Shown: positions 1 to 9,153, counted from the stretch's first letter. The stretch is DNA of 64,000 bases from Acidimicrobiia bacterium (GCA_022822525.1 JAJEBN010000024.1:1-64000), one strand, 5' to 3'. The notes: generated from the letters alone by a model not told the origin. Made by a program: numbers and translations.

Positions 1-588
1 TTGTGAAGCTGATGCGTCGAGTTGCAGGTGACGGGGCCAGCCGCCTCGGCAGATGAGCTCGGCGACGTCCGTTGAACTCAGCACCGGGGCGACCGCAGAC
101 ACATGCTCGCCGGCCATCAGCGCAGCCAGTGACACCTCGCCGGAGGCAACGCCAGTCTCCGCCAGCGACATCGGCCTCAGCCGAACACGGATCATGCGAC
201 CGGCCCCCGAGTGGCGAGTAATCGCATCGCCGCGGAGGTAGGAGCCGGTGAAGATGAACTTCCCTGTCGCGCCGTCTTCGTCGGACAGCCCACGGGCCGT
301 GTCCCACACCGCGGGAGCGCGCTGCCACTCGTCGATCAGCCTCGGATGCGACCCTGCTGACAAGAGTTCACGCGGCAACAGGCGCGCCGTCTCGAGCGCG
401 TTCGGATCCTCCGCGAGCATCGATGAGCTGCGGGCACGGCTCAGACCGAGCCATGTCTTGCCGCAACCCTTCGCGCCTTCGATGAGCACCATTGGCGCTG
501 CGGCGAGCGCCGTGTCCAACGTGCCACCCGCGAGACGCGCACGGTGACCACGGCGGGTGAGCGTCGAGGAATCGGCTGCCTCCGCCAT
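1..588 (-). CDS. AAA-family ATPase of the AAA_14/DUF4143 type, N-terminal part
   Basis: The frame is open from an ATG at 588 to the left edge, giving 196 residues; the C-terminal DUF4143 region lies outside the window. Near residue 38 is a Walker A motif, GAKGCGKT, followed by a Walker-B-like LIDEWQ and a sensor-like FIFTGS, the order seen in AAA_14/DUF4143 proteins. These are common in bacterial and archaeal genomes, often in accessory DNA, and their cellular role is mostly unproven. The gene is read away from the repeat array at 596-687, which sits directly upstream of its start and probably controls it. Family assignment is strong; function is unknown. I infer this is accessory cargo because the adjacent gene on the other strand lacks its 5' end. 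Confidence 0.85.
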   Translation of the reverse strand, partial: MAEAADSSTLTRRGHRARLAGGTLDTALAAAPMVLIEGAKGCGKTWLGLSRARSSSMLAEDPNALETARLLPRELLSAGSHPRLIDEWQRAPAVWDTARGLSDEDGATGKFIFTGSYLRGDAITRHSGAGRMIRVRLRPMSLAETGVASGEVSLAALMAGEHVSAVAPVLSSTDVAELICRGGWPRHLQLDASASQ

Positions 589-595
589 GCCTGGA

Positions 596-687
596 GTGTA
601 GCATTTGAACAGTTCCATATGTAGTATTCCTGGACACACAAATGTAGTATTTGTTGCACAACAAATGTAGTGTTCGGGGACCAGCAC
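596..687. repeat. Array of four 23-bp direct repeats upstream of the ATPase
   Basis: The core ATGTAGTATT recurs with an exact 23-bp period at 619, 642 and 665 (the last copy reads ATGTAGTGTT). A decayed copy, GTGTAGCATT, is in phase at 596. The sequence is much richer in A+T than its surroundings. The array ends within 8 bp of the ATPase start codon, so the copies lie on the ATPase promoter and leader. A period of about two helical turns puts each copy on the same face of the DNA, as expected for cooperative repressor binding or iteron-like sites. Confidence 0.75.
651..664. promoter_or_regulatory. Palindrome inside the repeat array
   Basis: TTGTTG-CA-CAACAA is an inverted repeat with perfect 6-bp arms. 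It lies between the third and fourth repeat cores, 63-76 bp upstream of the ATPase start, and looks like a dimeric regulator's operator. Confidence 0.45.
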
Positions 688-1144
688 GGTAGAGCACGTC
701 GGCGTCGGCCACGCCAGCGACCCGGGTGTTCAGTACCGGCACTCATTCAGGCTCTCCACGGACTACGGCGACGCGTGGAAGGCGGCTCGTCCGCAGGTTC
801 GCGAGGTGCGTGGCTTCGTGGCGTGGCCGCCCGCAGGTTTCGTGGCAGACGATCTTGTCCCCCGCAAGTGGTCGTTCTCGCTGGCGAACGCCGACTACTC
901 ACGCGCCATAGTGACCGTTGCCGATCACGTCGGACAACTGTCGGTCAGCGTGATTGGCGAAGACGACTGGTACCGGGAGCACTCGCTCGTGTGGGACGTG
1001 GATATCGCCGCGGCGGAGGTCCAGGCGCGCAGGCCCACCGGTGCCGACCACTGCTTCACCGTGCGCATCGACGGCGTGCGGGTCGGCAATGTTGCACAGC
1101 CGCCCTACGAGTACGCGGTGTGCACCATCGAGACCGCCGACTAG
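671..1144 (+). pseudogene. Remnant of a secreted CAP-associated protein, 5' part missing
   Basis: From just after the TAG at 668 the frame is open to 1144. It encodes a segment with HVGVGHASDPGVQYRH, then GFVAWPPAGFVADDLVPRKW, WSFSLANADYS and a C-terminal DGVRVGN. This is the pattern of the C-terminal domain found in secreted actinobacterial CAP-superfamily proteins. No start codon, signal peptide or CAP domain precedes it; the frame begins inside the last 23-bp repeat. The 5' part was therefore probably lost when the repeat/ATPase segment arrived. A GTG at 806 could start a 112-residue product, but that would cut into the domain. Family recognition is from memory of the motif style and is moderately sure. 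Confidence 0.55.
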
Positions 1145-1174
1145 GCGGCAGAACGGACGGCCGAGACAGGAGCC

Positions 1175-3418
1175 TCAGTCGGTCGCCGCCGGCTGCGCGC
1201 GAGTGCCCGGCGATGCGGCGAGCTCGGCGGCGATCTCTGCTCGGTGCTCGTCGAGGTACGGGGCTCGGCGCATTGCCACGTCAATTCCGCCGATGAGCGA
1301 GCCGAGCTGGATCATCGGGCCCCACTCGGTCTCGGGCAGGTCGACGACGTGACCGTTCTGGACGGCGACTTCGGATCCGACGAAGCCGCGCCGTTCGACC
1401 GGCAGGTCGCTGGTGCCCTCCGGCGTCGTCTCGTGCCACACCCACTCGGGGCCGTCCGCATCGGGCACTTCGAGGTAGGTGCGGTCGGGGCCGGCGCCCC
1501 GATAGTCCATGCCGCCCTGCTCGGCGGCTGGGCGCCCCTCGTAGTCCACGAACTCGGCCGCCTGTGCCGCCATGACCGTCTGGGTGAGCGACGTCCGCAC
1601 TGTCCGTCCCTCGCCGTCGTCGAGGCGCCGGTACAGCGAGCACAGCACTCCGAAGGCGGCAATCATCGGCGTGGCGGCGTCGTGCACCGGCACCGTCAGG
1701 AACACCGGCTCGTCGTCGCCGCCCTGCGCGGCCATGATCCCGCCGAGGGCTTGCAGGAGCGGATCGAACGCCGGCACTTCCGCCATCGAGGAGTCACGGC
1801 CGTAGCCGGGGCTCTTCACCAGTACCGCTTCGGGGCGGATGCGCCGCAGATCCTCATCGGCCACGCCGAGGCGTGCTGCGACGCCGGGGCGGAAGTTCTC
1901 CACGATCACGTCAGCCTCCGATACGAGCTCGGCCATGACTGCGTGGTCGTCAGCGTCCTTGAGATTCAGGCAGATCGAGCGTTTCGATTGGTTCCAGCCG
2001 TTGAAATAGGGACCGAGCACGCGGAACGGATCACCGCCGGGCTGCTCGATCTTGATGACCTCGGCGCCGAGCATCGCCAGGTGGCGGGTGATGACCGGGC
2101 CAGCGATGAACGAGCTGAGGTCGACAGCGTTGACGCCCTGCAGCGGCGCGGTGCCCGGCACCCATGGCTCCGATGCCGCCTGCGCCGGCCATGCGCCTGC
2201 GTGCAGCTCGGCGTCGACCTCGGCGGTGTGCTCGCCGAGGAGCGGGGCCGGCCGCAGCGCGACCTCGTCGCTGCCGTCGATCCACATCGGCTGGGGCGGG
2301 GTGCGCACCGTGCCCAGTTCGGGGTGCTCGACGGCGGTGAGGAGCCCGTTGGCCTGCGCCAGCGACGAGCCCATGAACTCCTCGCGGGTCTGGGTCGGCT
2401 GGCAGGGCACGTCATGAGCGCCGAAGATCTCGAGCCAGTCGTCGAGCGGGCGGGCTGCGAAGGCATCTTCCAGAATCGGCGTGATCTCCGCCAGCGGCTC
2501 GAGGTCGAGCAGGCCCCATGGCGGGTCCGGAAACCGCTCGTCGCCGAGCAGATCTTCGCGGCCGATAGCGCTCAGCATCGCGACGTAGAAGGGAGAGGTG
2601 CCGCAAGCCACGAACATCCAGCGGTCGTCGGCGGCCCGAAACAGCCGGTAGACGGGCAGCCGGCCGGCCGAGCCGAGCGGGCAGGAGCCGTCGCGGTCGA
2701 GATCGGCCATCTCGGGCAGCTCGAAGTCACCGATCTGCATGGCACCTGAGCCCGACACCTCCGAGACGGTGAACGTCGGCGCCGACCCCCGGGCTCGCCG
2801 TGCGTACAAGCCTGCCGCTGCTGCATTCGCTGCGAGCATCCCGGCCCCGTAGGAAGCCAGCGGCACCACCAGCTCAACGGGGCCCTCGGAGTAGCTGATC
2901 TGGTTCCAGCCGATGCCGGTCACGGCGGCCACCTGCGACGGGGTGCCTGCGCGGGTTGCGAACGGTCCCTCGTCGCCCCATGTCGGGCACGAGATGACGA
3001 CGGCGCTGGGGGCATGTTGCCGCACGGCTGCAGCGGTCGGGCCGTCGGGCACGAATGCGACGTCGGCACCGGCAAGCAGCTCGGCCAGCAGCGGCGCGGT
3101 CATCGACGCCGCCGTCGGCCGCAGGATGCCGGGCAGCGACGCTGGCGGCCCGTCGACATCCGCAGGCAGTGGGGCCCGTTCCCATTCGACGCCCTCGGAT
3201 ACCACCGAGCGCTTGTTGCGGCTCACGGCCTGGAAGCCCGGGTCGGCGCGGTACGGGTCACCGCCAGGCGGCTCCACCTTCACCACATCGGCGCCCTGGT
3301 CGGCCAGGAAGCGCGCCGCATACGGCCCGGCGATGCCCGTGGTCAGTTCGACGACCCGCACGCCGGCGAGGCACCGAACATGCGCGCCGCTCGCTGCAAC
3401 AGCGTCGTCCCTGCTCAC
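1175..3418 (-). CDS. Tandem family III CoA-transferase (CaiB/BaiF type), 747 aa
   Basis: Family III CoA-transferases move CoA between carboxylic acids through an aspartyl-CoA anhydride. Two copies of the fold are fused. The first begins near residue 13 (LAGVRVVELTTGIAGPYAAR) and the second near 426 (LQGVNAVDLSSFIAGPVITR), each with its own PGGDP-type nucleotide-binding stretch. The C-terminal copy keeps the catalytic aspartate in FDPLLQ (Asp552). The matching place in the N-terminal copy reads GTPSQV, so that half probably no longer catalyses. I chose the GTG at 3418 because the longer frame would run through the promoter and 5' end of the divergent aldolase gene; no strong ribosome site is visible. 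The substrate is unknown. CaiB relatives act on carnitine, and a carnitine operon lies 12 kb away, but no direct link is visible. Confidence 0.88.
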   Translation of the reverse strand: MSRDDAVAASGAHVRCLAGVRVVELTTGIAGPYAARFLADQGADVVKVEPPGGDPYRADPGFQAVSRNKRSVVSEGVEWERAPLPADVDGPPASLPGILRPTAASMTAPLLAELLAGADVAFVPDGPTAAAVRQHAPSAVVISCPTWGDEGPFATRAGTPSQVAAVTGIGWNQISYSEGPVELVVPLASYGAGMLAANAAAAGLYARRARGSAPTFTVSEVSGSGAMQIGDFELPEMADLDRDGSCPLGSAGRLPVYRLFRAADDRWMFVACGTSPFYVAMLSAIGREDLLGDERFPDPPWGLLDLEPLAEITPILEDAFAARPLDDWLEIFGAHDVPCQPTQTREEFMGSSLAQANGLLTAVEHPELGTVRTPPQPMWIDGSDEVALRPAPLLGEHTAEVDAELHAGAWPAQAASEPWVPGTAPLQGVNAVDLSSFIAGPVITRHLAMLGAEVIKIEQPGGDPFRVLGPYFNGWNQSKRSICLNLKDADDHAVMAELVSEADVIVENFRPGVAARLGVADEDLRRIRPEAVLVKSPGYGRDSSMAEVPAFDPLLQALGGIMAAQGGDDEPVFLTVPVHDAATPMIAAFGVLCSLYRRLDDGEGRTVRTSLTQTVMAAQAAEFVDYEGRPAAEQGGMDYRGAGPDRTYLEVPDADGPEWVWHETTPEGTSDLPVERRGFVGSEVAVQNGHVVDLPETEWGPMIQLGSLIGGIDVAMRRAPYLDEHRAEIAAELAASPGTRAQPAATD

Positions 3419-3590
3419 GGGGTGGACACTACGCGGGCCCGGTCGCAGAAACCGGGTCAGCGGACGAGGACACGACGGCGATGCACAGCGCGCCTTGCGC
3501 GGGCAGGACACAGCGGGTGACGGGTGTGTCGGTGCACATCGACGCGCTGTTTCTCGGACTCGCAAGGGCTGCGCGTCGTACGATGGCCCC

Positions 3591-4385
3591 GTGACGACGA
3601 CCACCGACTCCACCGCCGATCCCTTCACCGAGATCCCGATACCGCAGGCGCCGACGTTCGACACGATCGAGGCCGAGCGCCAGCACCGCAAGGAACGCCT
3701 CGCGTCGGTGTATCGGGCGTTCTCGCTGTTCGGCTTCGAGGAGGGGGTGGCCGGCCACGTTACCGCCCGCGACCCCGAGTTGACGGACCATTTCTGGGTC
3801 AACCCGTTCGGCGTGGGTTTCGGCCAGATCAAGGTGTCCGACCTGCTGCTGGTTGATCATGACGGCAACATCGTGGAGGGGCGCTACCCGCTGAACCAGG
3901 CAGCATTCGCCATTCACAGCGAGGTGCACAAGGCCCGGCCTGACGTGATTGCCGCGGCGCACACCCACTCGCTGTACGGGAAGACGTGGTCGAGCCTGGG
4001 CCGCCTGCTCGACCCGCTCACCCAGGACGCCTGCGCCTTCTACGAAGACCACGCCCTGTTCGACGACTTCACCGGTGTGGTGCTCGACACGTCCGAAGGC
4101 AAGCGCATCGGCCAGGCGCTCGGCAGCTGCAAGGCGGTGATCCTGCAGAACCACGGGCTGCTCACCGTCGGCCAGACCGTCGACGAGGCCGCGTGGTGGT
4201 TCATCACCATGGAGCGCACCTGCCAGAGCCAGCTGCTGGCTGAGGCCGCCGGCACGCCGATCCCGATCCGCCACGAATCGGCCAAGCTCACGGCATCGCA
4301 GACGGGCAGCCCGCTGGCCGGCTGGTTCAGCTACCAGCCGATCTACGACAAGGTGCTCGAGCGCGACCCCAGCTTCCTCGACTGA
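3591..4385 (+). CDS. Class II aldolase/adducin-family protein, 264 aa
   Basis: The protein has the class II aldolase fold used by fuculose-phosphate aldolase and ribulose-phosphate epimerases. Its zinc-ligand motifs are AAAHTHSLYG (the H-x-H pair) and LQNHGLLTVG (third histidine), preceded by GVAGHVTARDP near the N-terminus. This subgroup is often annotated 'class II aldolase/adducin domain protein' and the substrate is not predictable. The start is a GTG at 3591, just before VTTTTDSTADPF; upstream in-frame sequence is antisense to the CoA-transferase. The gene diverges from the CoA-transferase across a 172-bp shared promoter region and ends 33 bp from the convergent antiporter gene. Confidence 0.88.
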   Translation: MTTTTDSTADPFTEIPIPQAPTFDTIEAERQHRKERLASVYRAFSLFGFEEGVAGHVTARDPELTDHFWVNPFGVGFGQIKVSDLLLVDHDGNIVEGRYPLNQAAFAIHSEVHKARPDVIAAAHTHSLYGKTWSSLGRLLDPLTQDACAFYEDHALFDDFTGVVLDTSEGKRIGQALGSCKAVILQNHGLLTVGQTVDEAAWWFITMERTCQSQLLAEAAGTPIPIRHESAKLTASQTGSPLAGWFSYQPIYDKVLERDPSFLD

Positions 4386-4418
4386 GCTGCCCGACTCGCT
4401 GGCTGGCGTGCGCGTTGG

Positions 4419-6155
4419 CTAGAGGTCGTCCTCGTCGGGAGGCTTGAGCTCGGAGTGCAGCACCGCGTGGGTGACTGCTTCGGTCTCCGGCTCAGGCAGC
4501 TCGAAATGGCCGAGTGCATGGGCGATGAGTGCATCGTGGGCGGCCTGCCGTTCGGCGACGACGTGGTCGACGAGGCCCTCGCGTTCGAGATCGGCGGCGT
4601 CGGCAGGGTCTGCCGCCCAGGCGAGCACGACCACATCGGGGTTGTGCTCGCGGGCGATACGGGCGAACTGTTCCACGGCTGAGGGCGGGCTGTCCACCGA
4701 GAGCACGATCCGTGCGTCGCGCAGACCCGCCCGGTCGGCAATCAGGTGCCGCGAGACGTCGCCGATGAGCACCCGTCTGCCCGTCGAAGCCGCCCAGCGC
4801 TGCGCCTCGGGATCGAGCGACACGATGGTGTAGGGAATGTTTGCCAGCTCGAGAGCGCTGACGATGCGGCGCGCCCGGGGACCGAAGCCGTTCACGACCG
4901 CGTGATCAGCCAGCGGCTCGTAGTCCGCGGGATCCGGCATGTCGTCGGCATCGATGCGAGGTCGGTCGCCGGCGCCGGCCTCGAGCCGCGCAGCGAGCGA
5001 GTCGCCCCAGCGCACGCCGAATGGGCTGAACGCCATCAACAGGACGGTGACTGCGATGAAGGCATCGGTGCCGTTGGCGAGGCCCGCGGGAACCAGCCCG
5101 ACCTCTTCGCCCGCCCGTTCGAGAACGAAGGAGAACTCGCCGACCTGTGCGAGCACCACCGCTCCCGAAATGGCCACTGCCCGAGGCTGTCGCAGCAGCA
5201 GCGCAGCCGATGCGGTCGTGAACAGCTTGATGACGACGACGCTGGCGGCGAGGCCGACCACCAGCGGCAGGTTGCGAGCGAGGTAGCCGACGTCGAGCAG
5301 CATGCCGATCGACACGAAGAACGTCGCCGAGAACAGGATCTGCAGCGGCATCACCTCGCCGAGCGCACGAGCTGCGACGCGGCTCTCGCTCACCATCAGC
5401 CCGGCGAGGAATGCGCCGAGCGAGATCGACACGTCGAGCAGGCTCGTCACATACGCGGTGCCGAAGCAGATGGCCAGGATGGCCAGCAAGAACACCTCTG
5501 AGGACTGGAAACGCGAGACGTGCCGGAGCAGCGCGGGCATCAGCGTCCGTGCCGCGACGACCACTGCCACGACAATGCCCGCCGCCTTGCCGAGCGCGAA
5601 CAGGATGTCGACGGGACCGCCGGTCTCGCCGCCGAGCAACGGCACCGCCAGCACCATGGCGACGATTGCCAGATCCTGGAAGATGAGGAGGGCAATCGAG
5701 ACGTTGCCGGTCTGCGATGTCGTCGCCCGGCGGCCCGCAAGCACTTTGAGCACGATCGCGGTGCTGCTGAGTGACACGAGCAGGCCGGTGAACACCGCGG
5801 TCTGCCATTCGACACCGAACGCCACCACGACCGCAGCGACGATGCCCGTCGTCAGCGCGACCTGGCTGGCGCCCCCGATCACGACCAGCGTGGCGAGCTG
5901 GCGCACCCGTTCGAGGCTGAACTCGATGCCGAGGGTGAACAGCAGCAGCATCACCCCGATGTCAGCCGATTGGTTGACCACATCGATGTCGCTGATGAAG
6001 CCGATCCCGCTGGGACCGATGACGGCGCCCGCGACGAGGAAGCCGACGATCGGCACGACGCCGAAACGCGACGACACGAATGCGATCAGTGTCCCTGCAA
6101 CCAGCAGGATCGCCAGTTGGGTCAGCAGCGGCGGTGCCGAAGCAGCTAGCAGCAC
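4419..6155 (-). CDS. Kef-type K+/H+ antiporter with TrkA-N domain (CPA2 family), 578 aa
   Basis: About the first 390 residues are membrane-spanning (12-13 hydrophobic segments) with CPA2 hallmarks such as LLLFTLGIEFSL, ALLIFQDLAIVAM and SLGAFLAGLMVSES. A soluble domain begins near residue 436 with HAVVNGFGPRARRIV, a degenerate Rossmann GxGxxG of the RCK/TrkA-N type that normally senses NAD(H) or glutathione. E. coli KefB/KefC use glutathione adducts; a mycothiol-using organism would need another ligand, so the sensing chemistry is open. The protein sits in the cytoplasmic membrane and exchanges K+ (or Na+) for protons. It is a single-gene unit with an ATG start. Confidence 0.9.
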   Translation of the reverse strand: MLLAASAPPLLTQLAILLVAGTLIAFVSSRFGVVPIVGFLVAGAVIGPSGIGFISDIDVVNQSADIGVMLLLFTLGIEFSLERVRQLATLVVIGGASQVALTTGIVAAVVVAFGVEWQTAVFTGLLVSLSSTAIVLKVLAGRRATTSQTGNVSIALLIFQDLAIVAMVLAVPLLGGETGGPVDILFALGKAAGIVVAVVVAARTLMPALLRHVSRFQSSEVFLLAILAICFGTAYVTSLLDVSISLGAFLAGLMVSESRVAARALGEVMPLQILFSATFFVSIGMLLDVGYLARNLPLVVGLAASVVVIKLFTTASAALLLRQPRAVAISGAVVLAQVGEFSFVLERAGEEVGLVPAGLANGTDAFIAVTVLLMAFSPFGVRWGDSLAARLEAGAGDRPRIDADDMPDPADYEPLADHAVVNGFGPRARRIVSALELANIPYTIVSLDPEAQRWAASTGRRVLIGDVSRHLIADRAGLRDARIVLSVDSPPSAVEQFARIAREHNPDVVVLAWAADPADAADLEREGLVDHVVAERQAAHDALIAHALGHFELPEPETEAVTHAVLHSELKPPDEDDL

Positions 6156-6220
6156 GTGCCGCCAAGACTAAGGGCGCTGGCCTCCTGCGAGGTTGAGCCG
6201 AGCTGTGCGGATGTGCCGGG

Positions 6221-7648
6221 CTACCACTCCGCCGCGATGTACTGGGTCTCGCAGAACTCGTAGATGCCTTCGCTGGCGCCTTCGCGGCCCAGGCCGGACT
6301 GCTTCATGCCGCCGAAGGGCGCTGCGGGGTCCGACACGGCGCCGCGGTTCAGGCCGATCATGCCGGCCTCGATGCGTTCGCTGACTGCCAGTCCCTTGGC
6401 CAGGTCCTGGGTGTACACGTAGCCGATGAGGCCCATCTCGGTGTCGTTGGCGGCGGCGATCATGGCATCGGTGTCGGTGAAGCTGGAGACGGGTGCGACG
6501 GGGCCGAAGATCTCCTCACGGGTGATCGGCGCGCCGGGCGCCACGCCGCCGAGCACCGTCGGCTCGTAGAAGAAGCCCGGGCCGTCGATGGCGCTGCCGC
6601 CGGTGACGGCCGTCGCTCCCCCGTCGACCGCCGAGCGCACCAGCCGGTCGATGTTGTCCACCGAGGCGGCGTTGATCATCGGGCCGCAGGTGACGTCGGG
6701 GTCGCTGCCGTTGCCGACCTTCACTGCGCCCATCTCGGTTGCCAGCCGTTCGACGAACTCGTCGTGAACCGGCGCCTCCACGAAGAAGCGGTTGGCGGCC
6801 GTGCACGTCTCGGCCGAGTGGCGCATCTTGGCGACCATGGCGCCGGCCGTGGCGGCTTCGAGGTCGGCGTCGGCGAACACGACGAACGGTGCGTTGCCGC
6901 CCAGCTCCATCACCACCTTGAGCACCCGGTCGGCGCAGCGCTTCAGCAGCACCCGGCCGATTTCGGTGGAGCCAGTGAACGACAGCATCCGCACGGCACG
7001 ATGGTCCACGACGGCGTCGAGCCAGGCGCCGGAGTTGGCCGTGGGCACGAGGTTGACGACGCCGGGCGGCACGCCGGCTTCGCCCAGCAGCTCAGCGACC
7101 CGCAGCGAGGTGAGCGGGGCTTCCCGGGGAGGCTTGATGACCACCGTGTTGCCGGCGGCCAGGGCCGGGGCGAGCTTGCGGGTGATCATCGCGGCCGGGA
7201 AGTTCCACGGCGTGATCATGGCCACGACGCCGACGGGCGGGTGACGGGTGATGATGCGGTTGGCGCCTGAGGGGGCCACGCTGATCGAGCCGTGGATGCG
7301 CACGGCTTCCTCGGCGTTCCAGCGGAAGAACTCTGCGGCGTAGGCCACTTCGGCGATGGCGTCGGCGCGGGGCTTGCCGTTCTCGAGGGTGATGAGGTCG
7401 GCCAGCTCGTCGGCGTTCTCGATCAGGATGCGATGGGAGTCACGCAGGATCTCCGAGCGGACACGCGGCGCCGTGGCTGCCCACCCGGGCTGCGCCGCGG
7501 CAGCCGCATCGCACGCGGCCACCGCATCGGCCGGGGTTCCTGCTGCGACACCGGCGGCAACGTCGCCGGTCGCCGGGTCGAGCACGTCGATCAGCCCGCC
7601 GCCAGCGGCGCCTCGCCAATCGCCTCCAATGAGCATCTGCGTTTGCAT
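6221..7648 (-). CDS. NAD(P)+-dependent aldehyde dehydrogenase, succinate-semialdehyde type, 475 aa
   Basis: This is a full-length ALDH-superfamily enzyme oxidising an aldehyde to its acid. Visible motifs are MITPWNFPAAMITRK (cofactor binding), SFTGSTEIGR, the general-base glutamate in MELGGNAPF, and the catalytic cysteine Cys282 in SAETCTAANRFF, followed by EEIFGPVAPV. The composition around GGMKQSGLGREG is typical of the GabD/succinate-semialdehyde group, but ALDH substrates cannot be settled by sight. I chose the ATG at 7648 (MQTQMLIGGDW) because family N-termini begin just before the IGGxW motif. The 169 bp upstream, before the next gene on the same strand, has no recognisable element. Confidence 0.9.
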   Translation of the reverse strand: MQTQMLIGGDWRGAAGGGLIDVLDPATGDVAAGVAAGTPADAVAACDAAAAAQPGWAATAPRVRSEILRDSHRILIENADELADLITLENGKPRADAIAEVAYAAEFFRWNAEEAVRIHGSISVAPSGANRIITRHPPVGVVAMITPWNFPAAMITRKLAPALAAGNTVVIKPPREAPLTSLRVAELLGEAGVPPGVVNLVPTANSGAWLDAVVDHRAVRMLSFTGSTEIGRVLLKRCADRVLKVVMELGGNAPFVVFADADLEAATAGAMVAKMRHSAETCTAANRFFVEAPVHDEFVERLATEMGAVKVGNGSDPDVTCGPMINAASVDNIDRLVRSAVDGGATAVTGGSAIDGPGFFYEPTVLGGVAPGAPITREEIFGPVAPVSSFTDTDAMIAAANDTEMGLIGYVYTQDLAKGLAVSERIEAGMIGLNRGAVSDPAAPFGGMKQSGLGREGASEGIYEFCETQYIAAEW

Positions 7649-7817
7649 CGCGCCAGCATCGCAAATCGACAGGCCGCTGCGCGCCATCGCAACCGGGTCT
7701 CGACGCTGCGACCATTCACGCACCGGAATTTCCGCGGGGTTGCCGCTGGGTCGCTCGCGGTGCAGCAACAGCCCACGCTGCTGGAGTGAATTCGGTTGCT
7801 GCCGCGAATCCGGCCGC

Positions 7818-8813
7818 TCAGTCGCCGTAATGCAGCAGGCCCTGCTCGCCGGCGCGCATCTCGGCGATCGCACGCTGCGCATCGTCGATCGCGCTTTCGA
7901 GCTGGGTGATGACGGCGTGGCGGTCGGAGGTGAACTCCAGCTCGTCGATCAGGTGCGCCAGGCGATCCTTGCTGCGCCATGCCGCGAACTTGGCCCACTC
8001 GGTCCACAGCACCTCAGGGTCGTCGATGCCGATCAGGTCAGACGTGCGGCTCTGCTCGTCGACCGCAGCGCCGGTCGCCACATAGCCGTTCACCATCGAG
8101 ATGCGCTCGCACATCTCGTCGAGCGGGCCGGCGCGGTGCACCACCATGTCGCCGTGCAGCGCGACGGCATAACCGGGTCCGGGGAACTCGGGAGCGACCG
8201 TCCGCTCAGCCGGGACCTGCTCGCCGGCATCGGCCAGCGCGGCGGCCTCTTGCTTGGTGCCCCCGAACCACTCGAAACGCCCGCCGGCAACGTGGGCGGG
8301 GTCGGTCACCGCCAGCACGTAGTCGAGCGGCAGCGTGTCGTGGTGCCACTTGTCGATGCCCACATCGATCTGCGACGGCTCGTAGTTGATGTGGCCCAAG
8401 TGCACTGGCATCGGGTGCGGGGCGATCTCGATGCCGTAGATCGCTTCGAGGTGCGCTGTCACTTCTGGGCTGAGGCAGAGGTCACGCAGCCAGCGTGAGC
8501 GGTAGCAGCCGCCGCGCACGGTTCGCTCGATGCGCTCCCCCGCCGGGCGGGTGAAGCAGCGCAGCCGTCGGGCGGTCTCCAGCATGATCGCCGAGCCCTC
8601 GTCGCTCAGCATCCGGAACGGCGACGACAGCGCCACCGGCGTGGCCTTCGTGGCGATCTCGGCAGCGTCGTAGCCGAGGTCGGCCAGCATCAGCACCTCG
8701 GCCGGTACCTCGAGCCGCAGATGCCGCTCGGCATCGAACGCCGGCTCGCCCTCCAGCCACTCGTACCCCCGCGGCTGGGTGGTCGGAAACGGAACTGCTT
8801 CACCCATCGGCAA
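7818..8813 (-). CDS. Putative Fe(II)/2-oxoglutarate-type dioxygenase, 331 aa
   Basis: The protein contains a possible metal triad: WHHDTLPLDY near residues 154-163 (H-x-D) and a distal VVHRAGP near residue 224, followed by an arginine-containing ERISMVNGYV strand. That is the double-stranded beta-helix arrangement of phytanoyl-CoA/2OG oxygenases. The spacing is plausible, but the overall sequence is not one I recognise, so the substrate is unknown. It is transcribed in the same direction as the aldehyde dehydrogenase, 169 bp upstream of it, and the two may form one transcription unit. Starts at 8813 or 8807 (MGEAVPF) are both possible. Confidence 0.6.
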   Translation of the reverse strand: MPMGEAVPFPTTQPRGYEWLEGEPAFDAERHLRLEVPAEVLMLADLGYDAAEIATKATPVALSSPFRMLSDEGSAIMLETARRLRCFTRPAGERIERTVRGGCYRSRWLRDLCLSPEVTAHLEAIYGIEIAPHPMPVHLGHINYEPSQIDVGIDKWHHDTLPLDYVLAVTDPAHVAGGRFEWFGGTKQEAAALADAGEQVPAERTVAPEFPGPGYAVALHGDMVVHRAGPLDEMCERISMVNGYVATGAAVDEQSRTSDLIGIDDPEVLWTEWAKFAAWRSKDRLAHLIDELEFTSDRHAVITQLESAIDDAQRAIAEMRAGEQGLLHYGD

Positions 8814-8892
8814 CGACTCTAGAAGCGAGCATCTTCACGAGCGCGCTCGGTCAACCGGAGTGCTGACCCGCTGCGAGTCAGGGCTGTGTTCG

Positions 8893-9153
8893 TCAGCTGC
8901 GGCGGTACGCGTCCCGCCGGTGCGCGACGCGTACGACGAGGATGACGAGAACGTCGCGCTGCACCTCGTACAGCACCCGGTAGTCGCCTACTCGAATTCT
9001 GCGCAGGCCTCGCATGCCGCCCTTCAGTGGCACTCCCACCAGCGGATGTTCACGGAGCTGATCGATTGCGTCGATGATGCGCTCACGGTCGGCGCGTTCG
9101 ACGCGCGACAGCTCCTTCGACGCGCTCGCCTTAATCCGCAGCGAGTAGTTCAC
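8893..9153 (-). CDS. RelE/ParE-family toxin, 86 aa
   Basis: This is a small basic protein of the RelE/ParE fold (mRNA interferase or gyrase poison). It has the family pattern MNYSLRIKASASKELSRV, then HPLVGVPLKGGMRGLRRIRV and the beta-hairpin GDYRVLYEV with arginines near the C-terminus. RelE-type proteins with the GLRRIRVGDYRVLYEV style usually cleave mRNA on the ribosome. The gene overlaps the upstream antitoxin gene by 23 bp, the usual translational coupling of type II toxin-antitoxin pairs. Confidence 0.88.
   Translation of the reverse strand: MNYSLRIKASASKELSRVERADRERIIDAIDQLREHPLVGVPLKGGMRGLRRIRVGDYRVLYEVQRDVLVILVVRVAHRRDAYRRS

Noticed and set aside
1244-2749. A 501-codon open frame on the + strand
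   Set aside because: Antisense to the CoA-transferase; no domain or signal.
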